NCBI RefSeq assembly: GCF_903995425.1
Contig: NC_050443.1
Span: forward strand, 178,362,448-178,426,447
Reading direction: 5' to 3'
DNA from: Onychomys torridus
Lineage: Eukaryota > Chordata > Mammalia > Rodentia > Cricetidae
DNA: 64,000 nt
Each line of letters opens with the position of its first letter. The first letter of the stretch is position 1. Of the stretch, positions 55,753 to 64,000 are shown one piece after another. The notes beneath the pieces are model-generated. The model did not search any database. It saw nothing but the letters and a program-made list of their open reading frames with translations, and was not told the origin of the DNA. Both the position numbers and the translations under genes were made by a program.

Positions 55753-57504
55753 AAGGGTCACTTCCACTTTGCTGGAAACACAAGCCAGTGAGAACGTGTT
55801 GTTTTTATAATCAGAACAATTAATAACAGGAACAAAAAGAGACCACAGGAGTGTAGTGGAAGAAGCATACAAGGCCTGAACTGGAACCACAGGAAAGTGT
55901 GCCCAACAAACCCAAAGAACCCAAGTGGCTCAGCCCAAGTGGCTCACTCGCTTTTTCTCTGGAAGAGGCTAGAGCCTACAGACATCCCTATCTATAAGCA
56001 TGGGGTGTGCAAAGGTTTCTCACAGGAGGAATGGCCTTACCTGCCTTCCTGTGGCCTTGGCCATGAGGCTAGCTTGGCACAGTGGAACTCAGGAACTAAA
56101 AAGTGTTGTAAGAACCATTGAGTAGGTTGCCACCTCAAAAGCTCTTCTCTTTGTGTGCCCCCAACATGGTCTAACCCTTCAGTGTGGGTTCCAGAATGGG
56201 GCAGACTCAAGACACAGAGTCACAGCCAACTGGCAAATGCCCCCATGTTGGGGGGGGGCAAGAAAAAAAATCACTGCTGGGGCAAGACACAGAGGGGTGG
56301 GGATGTTTGTTACTGGAAAAAGTAGCACACACAATACGGTACAGGTTGAAGGTGAGGCATATGCTTACGCACAAGTGAGGGCTGATGAAGAGGTGGGGAT
56401 ACCCACAGAGTATACACTCAAGGTGAGGCATATGCTCATCAGAAAGAACATGAGCAGGTGCCTAACTACTTCTTTGAGGAGAGAGCATTCAAACACTTAC
56501 CTATGTATATACCAAGCTGCTTGCACAGAACTCTGGGATCATGGGAACATGGGGAAAGGATGACAGTTGGCTTAGAGAGACAGACACCCTGTGAAAGAGA
56601 AGAATCCCATGCCCCAGACCCAGGTATCATGTTCTGGGTTGGTATCTAACCTCTATGGCTTTTGCTGGGCTAAATCAGGGAATTCTAATAAAGCATAAAG
56701 GCAATACTTAGTAGTTTAATCACACTTCCCTTTAAGTAGAAGATTCCAGGAAAATTCCCAGCACCTGGAAGTTCTGAGCAGGCCTTTTGTCACATGGTAG
56801 GCAGCCCTCTGTGTTGTTCAAGAACCCTTCTTGGATGTGTCTTGAAAAGGATAGGAGTGTTAGGATGTTTCCAGAAACCAGATGTTTGTCTTTAGAATGA
56901 GTCTGTCTCTGTGTAGGAGACCATTATCTTATAGGAGACAAAGGGATACGGGCTCTGTGGAGGATTAAGTACCATGTCCCCTTCCTTTGCTGTGTCATCA
57001 CGGTCCATTCCTAGACAGTTTCACACAAACAGGCCACTTTTAATGTCCTCCAGGTCTGGACATTTCTGCTTGAACCCTCATCTACTCCCTTTCCACAATA
57101 GCACAAGAGCAAACCACTAGAGAGTCCCCAGGAAAAGATGCAGACCAGGAAGCCCACAGAGCAAACTGTTAGGTCTCCCTTCACCACCCTCCTCCCCATC
57201 AACTCACCTGGCCTCAGCACTTCCTGAATCCACAGGAAGAGGAGGGACATCTGCATTTGTAGCTTTATTTACCTTCCTCCTCATTCTTCTTCCTGCATCC
57301 ACAGAAAGTGGGGTGGATGTACTTTCCTTTCAAACAACCCATCACTTTTATTTTCTCCTCCCTGCCATCTCCAGGACTGTTCTCCTGAATCATTGGGTAT
57401 ATCTTGATGTGCAGGCCACTTGGGCTAAATTCAGCAGAGCACTTGAGTTCTGCTGGGTACCCTGTGCCAAGAATTTTGATTGGAAAGTTATTAAAGTCCC
57501 CTTG
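55753..57504. other. Stretch without a recognised gene
   Basis: Single-copy-looking. A short direct repeat, 'aaggtgaggcatatgct', occurs at about 56350 and 56420. No exon identified. Confidence 0.4.
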
Positions 57505-57509
57505 AGAGG

Positions 57510-57778
57510 CTAGGGGGTGGGATCTGTTGGTAACATACTTGCTGTGCAAGCATGAGGACCCACATTTGATTCCTTATACTCACATAAAAGCTGGGTGTGC
57601 AATCATTAGTGCCTTTAGTCCCAGAACTAGGGAGCGTGAGATAGGAGGATCCCTAGGGATTCCTGGTCAGCCAGTTTATCCAAAGCAGTGAACTCTGGGT
57701 TCAGCAAGAGACCCTGCCTCAAAAAACCAAGGTAGAGAGCCACAGAAGACACTTAATGTTGACCTATGGTTTCTGAAT

Positions 57779-57779
<1 letters not shown>
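57510..57779 (+). repeat. B4A/RSINE1-type SINE
   Basis: 'cttgctgtgcaagcatgagg', 'aaagctgggtgtgcaatcat', 'attcctggtcagccagttta' and 'agcaagagaccctgcctcaa' give the sense order, near full length. Confidence 0.8.

Positions 57780-57820
<41 letters not shown>
57780..57820 (+). repeat. (AC)n microsatellite
   Basis: About 20 AC units expanded from the adjacent SINE tail. Confidence 0.95.
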
Positions 57821-57823
<3 letters not shown>

Positions 57824-57879
57824 TGTGCACCTGTACACAAGAACACACATATAAGCACTTAAACACACATACATATAGA

Positions 57880-58911
57880 AATTAAAATCATTTTTGGGAA
57901 GAGGTGCTACTGCTACTGGACCTCCCTGGTGCCCTGTGATGTAAGGGGTTTGGACTTTGGGAAAGCAAAACTTGGGGCGATTTATCTGGGGCCATGCTTC
58001 CAGATGGGGCTAGAGTGCCTCATCTTGGCCTCAGCTGTAGAGTCCCTGGGTCCCCAGGGTTCCAGAAACTCCACCTCAGCCTCACCAGCCTCACTCCCAC
58101 CAATCATCAATTTCCTTCCCTCCCCCACTCCCTCAGGCTACAGCAAGCTCCCCCTCCCCCTCCCTTCCAGGAGAGGCATTGGGCACAGCTGTGGGAAGAA
58201 ACATTCTGTGTGTTCCTATGCAACAAAATTGAGTGTGTGTGTGTGTAGGTGTTCTGTGTTTTTACAAACTCCCCTCCTTGGTTGTTATAAGATTAAAACA
58301 ATTTTCTCCCTCAGTAAATGCTTCCCTTCAAGACCACTGGAAACACATAATTCGCCAGCCCATTTTCAACTACGATTTTCTTGGGGACAGGAGGAAATGG
58401 CAATTGAGAGTCCTGTTTCCTCTGAAGAGGCTGGCATGGAACAAGCTTCCGGCCAGAGGAAGGAGCGTTTCCATGACAGCTCTGATCAATGTTTCATTTA
58501 TTCTAAACTTCAGCAAAGATAGGTAAGCATCCTCGGTCCTTCAGGAAGGCACAGATAGTATGTTTTGAGGTAAATTACTCTTGTATTCTCAGCAAATTTA
58601 GTGGACACTGCCATTAAAATGGCAGGGAATTTTAAGCGAGTTCTATTCCTATTTTAAAACTATGGTTGAAGATTTTTCTTTTGTAATCCCTGGATTGTTC
58701 CTGCTGCTGAGAAACTAAACATTTTGACCATGCAGTCCTTTTTCTTTTCCTTTACAATGATGAGAAATTCATGCCCACCTGAGAACACAGAAACACTGCT
58801 TAAAGCCACAGCTAATTTCAAAGCAAAATGTACATAAAGAAGAAAAAAAAAAAAAAAAAGCTGCCCTGGCTGATGCAGGGTGGGGAGATAGCAGTCATGT
58901 TTGTCCTTGAA

Positions 58912-58914
<3 letters not shown>
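57880..58914. other. Stretch without a recognised gene
   Basis: C-rich at 58075-58170, then AT-rich. An A17 run lies near 58843. The 197-codon plus-strand frame (57929-58522) has no recognisable domain. Confidence 0.4.

Positions 58915-58953
<39 letters not shown>
58915..58953 (+). repeat. (AC)n microsatellite
   Basis: About 19 uninterrupted AC units. Confidence 0.95.
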
Positions 58954-58956
<3 letters not shown>

Positions 58957-59839
58957 TCAAATTCACCTGTCACTGAACAACACACCAGTCTGCCACCAGG
59001 CTACTGAAAAAGCACTCCTGCTGACAGCCAACAGCCCCATTGATGTGAGTGTTTACATAATTACATAGGAAACAGTGCAGTCCTTCCGACTTAATGTGTG
59101 TTTTAACAAGCCCTTCAGCCACAGTGTGGGCTTCTGTAATCAAATCAAGACTTTTCAATTAAAACACAATTAGAAAAAGGTGTCATGGTGTTATTGCTAC
59201 ACACTTTACTGTGTTGAGGGTTTAAGAATTGCCGGGCTTGAAGTCTGCACTAACTCAGGATGCCTGAGTGTGAACACCTCATGGGAACCCCTGGGAGGGT
59301 ATCTGGGTTGTATACTTTAGGTCCTAAGGGATGGATGTGAACCATCATAGGCCATTTCTGTGATTCATTGAGGACCAAAGTTGAAAACCAAGGGTGATCC
59401 AGGGGAGCCAGAGATACCCATGGCTTTGATTTAGAATGCAAGTGCCAGCAAATGTGGCAAGGACCAGAAGTGCTGGGCACACAGCTACCAGAAAGGTCCA
59501 CCTTGCTGTGGTATTGCAGCACAATGAATTCTAGGGATATAGACCATTTTAGACAACTTTGAGCTTCGTTTTAAAGATGTAAGACAAGCCCCACGGAAGA
59601 TACTTGTTTTGCCAAAGGCCATGATGCTTATCTGTTTATGAAACAAAGAAAAAAGTACACTACCCCATAGACCCAGTGATGCTCCCCAATGAAGGATCCT
59701 TACAGCAAAAGTGCAAAGACACTTGAAGCCCAGCTCAGGCTCAGACACAGCGAGCTCCCTCCCAGCTTTACACTTCAGTCACCAATGTCAGAGGTAGTCA
59801 GTTACAGTGAGTCAATGGGGCAGAGGCTGCCAAAAAGAT
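58954..59839. other. Stretch without a recognised gene
   Basis: AT-rich at 59035-59180 (see findings), otherwise unique-looking. Confidence 0.4.
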
Positions 59840-60015
59840 ATTTAACACCAACCCCTGGGACCTGTTAATGCCACTGTATTCAGAAAAGGATATCTGCAGA
59901 TGTAATTACATCAGGAAACATGAGATGAGGAGATCATCTTGGGATATCTGACCCTAAGTCCAATGACAAGTGTCTTTATGAAGGGCATGGGCTCAGAAAC
60001 AGGCAGGGAAGTGTG
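59840..60015 (+). repeat. Ancient mammalian interspersed repeat, LTR- or MER-like
   Basis: 'acccctgggacctgttaatg', 'tgcagatgtaattacatcag' and 'taagtccaatgacaagtgtc' form a pattern I recognise from old eutherian repeats. The family is uncertain. Confidence 0.45.
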
Positions 60016-60934
60016 TGGGGATGGATGTGGCGACTGCATGGAGCAGAGTAGAAACTCATAAATACCCTGATCTTGAACTTCACAGTGGGCTCCTTGACTC
60101 CTGGCTGTAGGGCTTATGGGTGTCTCCAGGGGGATTCAGTTCTAGGATTCTGGGAGGGCTCCTCAACCTGCAGGCTTTTCAGTCCAGCTGCTAACTCCAC
60201 CCTATCCAATACCATCTCTCACTTTGGGAAACAATCTACTCAATAAAATCTCCTCTTGTTAGCTGAGTTGAGTGTGCCTTGTGTTATCTTGCCAAAAGCC
60301 AGGTTATGATGGTTTACTGAAGCAATAAAACAATGTGCTTTATGGAACACTGTGTCTATTTTATGGCCTGATTTATTCTACCTATATATTTGATCTACTT
60401 AACAGCACATCCCTGGTACTTCATTCCAAGTATATCAGTAGCTCATTCCCATTTCCATATGATATAAGGGTGGTGGGTGTGGCCACCACATGGCTAGTAC
60501 TTGAAGTAAGGATCCAGAGGTGACCTGTCTTTCTAGAATGTTTAGCTGCAAGTTTGGAGGTGTTGAGGATCAGAATGTAGCCTTTAACTTCCATTCCAGG
60601 CTCTTTCCTAGATGCAGTGTTAAATAAAAGTATGGCAGATCTCTGGACTTGCAGGTACCGATGCTCTACTTCACTGCTGGGGCAGACACCACTTATCAAT
60701 CATGACACTCCTCCTAGCTGAGTCCAGATTTGACAACACAACTCTCTGGAAAGCCAGGTGATAGAATTCATCAAGCTACAACTTAACAGGCTGACCTTAA
60801 AAACCCAATGGGCACTTGCTCCACACATGCTGACCAGGCTGTTATTGGAGGGGGTACCAGCACAGACCACCACCAGAGCTATTCTAATGGTATTGCCCTG
60901 GCACACACACTCTAGACCTTCTAGAAGACAAATG

Positions 60935-61115
60935 CTCTGGAGTCAGACATGCTTAGACTCAAAACCAGGTTTTGCTCTTCCTAGCCTGAATTTGATGAAC
61001 TTTTTTGAAGTTTCCTCACTTCTAAAAACAGCATTTTGAGGATAAGATGGTTAAATGGAAGAGTCCAGTGAAGTGAGCAGTCCATTACCTAGCACAGAAT
61101 AAATGTTAGATTGAT
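60935..61115 (-). repeat. MIR SINE, reverse orientation, near full length
   Basis: 'ctggagtcagacatgcttag', 'agtttcctcacttctaaaaa', 'gaggataagatggttaaatg' and 'agcacagaataaatgttaga' give the complete reverse MIR order. Confidence 0.7.
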
Positions 61116-61148
61116 GTTAGCATGGCTGCTGCTGACGATGACTATGTC

Positions 61149-61188
61149 GATGATGATGATGATGATGATGATGATGACGACGACGACC
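61149..61188 (+). repeat. (GAT)n(GAC)n microsatellite
   Basis: About 9 GAT units pass into GAC units, preserving CpGs. Confidence 0.9.
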
Positions 61189-61241
61189 ACAGCAAAGACA
61201 GTTTTTAGCGACACATCTCAATTCAGAGGGCTGTCGGCAGG

Positions 61242-61611
61242 TGTGGAGGCTTGACTGAGACTGGCCCCCACGGGCTCATATATTTGCATGCTTGGTCCTC
61301 AGTAGAACCGTTTGGGAAGGATGAGGAGGTGTGGCCTTGTTGGAGGAGAAGTGTCACTGGGGATGGGCTTTGAGGTTTCAAAAGCCCATAAGAGGCCCAA
61401 TGTCAGGCTCTCTGTGCGCAATTTGCAGATCATATGTGAGCTCTGAGGTACTCCTCCAGCATCATGCCTTCCTGCCTGCCTCCATGCTCCCCACCAGGAT
61501 GATCATGGACTGACCCTCTGAAACTGTGAGCAAGCCTGCAAGTAAAAATGTTTCCTTTTAGAAGTTGCTTTGGTCATGGTGTCTCCTCACAAAAGAAATG
61601 TAACTAAGACC
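61242..61611 (+). mobile_element. MT/URR1-like rodent repeat, well preserved
   Basis: 'tgtggaggcttgactgagac', 'cacgggctcatatatttgca', 'gaggtgtggccttgttggag' and 'gtttcaaaagcccataagag' lead to 'tttggtcatggtgtctcctc' and end 'taactaagac'. Near full length. Confidence 0.75.
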
Positions 61612-63877
61612 GCAGGAGACACCTGGGATTCTAAATGGCAGATGCTTCCTTCACAAAGCTTGACTAGTGCCTTTGGTGCTTTCTGGCGCCTCAGCAGGTT
61701 GGCTCTGCTACTGCATCTTCTCTGAAGGAGTTTCATCCCTAAAAGAAGGCCATAGCTAGGGAGCGGCTGGCTCCCTTTTGGGTTCAACAGAGTTAGAAAA
61801 GCAACAGACATGAAGAACTAGAGCTTACATGGTTTCAATCAAAATCTAATTGCAAAAGGTTCATAGTGGGAAGAGACAGAGGGAAGAACAGAATTTGTTT
61901 TGTGGAAAGCTGTGTGGACCAGGGATGTGGAGAAGAGCTGAGGCTTGCCAAGGGAAAAGTGAAGAATCGAACCCAGGGCTGCTCTTAACTAATGCATGCA
62001 CCCCCACCAGGGTCTGGCATTATAGATGTTTCTTCTAGTCTCCCTCGGTCTAGACTCCAAACCTCCCTCATTAATTTTGATTCTCTGCTTTTCCCCTCTG
62101 GGAAGGAGATGAAATTTTAGGTTGGCAGGAAGCACACTCCAAACCCCCAGCTGCAGTCTCCGGCTTCATTTTGTAGCATTGTTCAGCATTATTTGTCAGG
62201 CCAGTCAGCCCTGTGCCCTGCTCACAGGCACTTCCATTTAACTAACCTTTCCCTTTATAAACCCCATGGGTAGATGTTGATCCCTCTGGCTTAAACAAGG
62301 GTTTGATTTTTTTTTCTGTTCCTTTCCTCCCACTACTTCCCTCACCTTTTTCTTTTTGAAGGCAAAGTTATGTTTTAAAACACTTCCATCGTGTATATAG
62401 TCTTTCTAAGTACCTGCACATTCATTATGTCAATCACAAGGTAAATCAGAGCCGCCTGTCAAAAGGGGCCTGTGCATGGTCTTCTCCTGTGGTTCTCAAA
62501 GAAGGCCCCCGAACAGAAGCAGCAAAATGGCCCAGGAACACATTAGAAATGCACATTTTCTGCCCCTCTCCAGATAACTGGCAGAAACTTTGCAATGGGG
62601 TCTCCAGTCTGTCCAGGCAAGGCCTCTTGGTGTTCGACGCATACTCAGTCAAGCTTGGAAGTCCTCACAGTGACCAAAGCTCCAATACACGTGCCTCTTC
62701 TCCACTGAACAGACTAGAAAGCCGAGAACCATGGTAATGTGGTCAAGGTCATTCATGCAGCCACTCAACAAGACGGTAACAGGGTGGTGGGAATTACCAA
62801 ACAAAAAAAAAAAGACAAGTATGACGTAGCCTTGTCATCATGAATTCACTTTCAACAAACAAGAGCACAAAGAAAATGGGAACTAAGAAAACAAACACAG
62901 TGACAAGACTGACAGGAGTTGGGACGGTGGGGAAAAGCTTCCTGGAGCAGTGTTGTTCACTCGGAACTGCAGGATGACAGGTGCTTGCCTGTGGAGGAGA
63001 AGAGGCACAGTGGGGCTGGATTTGGGGTGAGAGCCTTGGTGGCTAGGATTAAAAACATTGTTAAATAAAACAAAGCTGTCAAAAGAGGGTCTAAGTGCAG
63101 ATTAGACACAGCAGAAGAGAGCATCAGCAAATATGAGAACAGGTCACTAGAAAATAGTCACACAGAGGAAAAAGAACACAGAAAGCCAGAAAAGACTGCA
63201 CGATATACAGGAACCTAGGAAAAGATCTAAAGTGTAGTGACATTCTGAAAAACAGAAGGAAGTAGCTGGATCTACTGTTGACCCCTCACCTTTCCCTTTA
63301 CCTCATAACACATCTTAGCCAAAATCACATGCTTTTTCATCCCAACTAGAAACCACCAGCAGTTTTTTGTTTTGTTTTTTTTCCACTTGACTTTGCAGGA
63401 AGCTCCAGCTTGGGAAGGAACTGGAGTTTCTCGACTGCTACACACACCAGGTCCTCTCACATAGCTGTGTCCTGGTGGAGAGCCAGACCAGACAGCTTAG
63501 TGACAAGGGGGAAGGACCCTCCTGGAACCTTCTCAGACACACTGCATAAGGACATGATGAGACCACCACAAAATTGGTTTTGCATCTTTTACCACCGACA
63601 CCTTCTTGTTAAAATCCCATAACTCTCTCCTCCACTGAGAAGGCAATTGATAGTAAATTGCTTATGGAGAAAGGAGACTTTAGAGGGAGAGAAATAAGAA
63701 CTGTGTAACCAAGTCAAGATGTGACTTCCCAAAAACCCATCAGATGGGAAAAAACTCTCAGTGCATTGTCTTACCTTTTCAGTAAACTGGAACAAACCTT
63801 AAAAGCCTTTGCACACACACATCCACTCTACACCTCTATGCACCCGACCTATATAGTCAATTTGTATGCACATAATG

Positions 63878-63880
<3 letters not shown>
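61612..63880. other. Long stretch without a recognised gene
   Basis: Single-copy-looking with short T and A runs (62308, 62805, 63365). No exon, SINE or LTR could be placed. Confidence 0.4.

Positions 63881-63921
<41 letters not shown>
63881..63921 (+). repeat. (GT)n microsatellite
   Basis: About 20 uninterrupted GT units. Confidence 0.95.
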
Positions 63922-63923
<2 letters not shown>

Positions 63924-63932
63924 ATATATACA

Positions 63933-64000
63933 TGCTGTGGGATAATGCTCTTGTACACTGTTAAAGATTTGTCACTCCTATTGGTTTAATAAAATGCTGA
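63933..64000 (+). mobile_element. Start of a cricetid LTR-like repeat, cut by the window end
   Basis: 'tgctgtgggataatgctctt', 'gttaaagatttgtcactcct' and 'attggtttaataaaatgctg' match the start of a dispersed repeat I remember from hamster and deer-mouse sequence. Only 68 bases are visible. Confidence 0.4.

Noticed and set aside
57929..58522. 197-codon plus-strand frame
   Set aside because: No domain, includes low-complexity C-rich and GT-rich parts, and overlaps other frames of similar length.
1..64000. CRISPR arrays, operons, phage or plasmid features
   Set aside because: Direct repeats here are microsatellites and dispersed SINE/LTR copies; the window is mammalian and none of these features is present.

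Overview
This 64-kb window is mammalian nuclear DNA from a muroid rodent, most likely a cricetid (deer mouse, vole or hamster group). It holds B1, B3, B4 and ID SINEs, many MT- and ORR1-type MaLR LTRs, and dozens of long (CA)n, (TG)n and (TC)n tracts. Two B1 copies (30231-30379 and, reversed, 41272-41421) carry the 'aaaggYgcaaagctacac' style of right arm that I associate with Cricetidae rather than Mus or Rattus. There is no bacterial, phage or organellar content and no CRISPR or operon structure.

Only one protein-coding exon can be supported. At 6455-6497 on the minus strand, inside a CpG island (about 6230-6850), lies the first coding exon of Hspa12a, a brain-enriched atypical HSP70-family ATPase. 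It encodes MADKEAGGGDTGSR and ends in a canonical splice donor in the phase expected for this gene. Transcription runs right to left. Bases 1-6454 are therefore the start of intron 1, and the remaining exons lie beyond the left edge. Everything right of about 6850 is upstream of this promoter. It is either intergenic DNA or the long first intron of a transcript starting further upstream; in other mammals Hspa12a is flanked there by Eno4. I could not identify any exon in those 57 kb.

Layout: 1-6.2 kb, intron 1 with several ancient MIR copies; 6.2-6.9 kb, CpG-island promoter and exon 1; 7-30 kb, repeat-interspersed DNA with MaLR LTRs (9.1, 19.9, 24.1 and 25.4 kb), a 513-bp solo-LTR-like element (10.7 kb), L1 fragments (22.2 and 26.3 kb) and B3/B4 SINEs; 30-40 kb, a young B1 with a 120-bp GGA/GAA tract, MaLR LTRs and a CA-rich block ending in a near-perfect hairpin at 39988-40168; 40-52 kb, a minus-strand SINE cluster (41.0-41.6 kb), more MaLR LTRs and a 450-bp TATG/TG array (51.3 kb); 52-64 kb, an AT-rich block split by a second 513-bp solo-LTR-like element with 6-bp target duplications, then MIR and MaLR copies and what looks like the start of another LTR-like repeat at the right edge.

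Best candidates for a second look are the hairpin at 39988-40168, the two 513-bp elements with unusually long terminal inverted repeats, a pair of CTCF-like motifs in convergent orientation (32721 and 40607), the EGR1-type site in the Hspa12a promoter, and several AT-rich, homeodomain-site-rich blocks that look like conserved noncoding elements. I found no previously undescribed multi-gene system. Repeat boundaries and subfamily names come from recognition by eye and are approximate.
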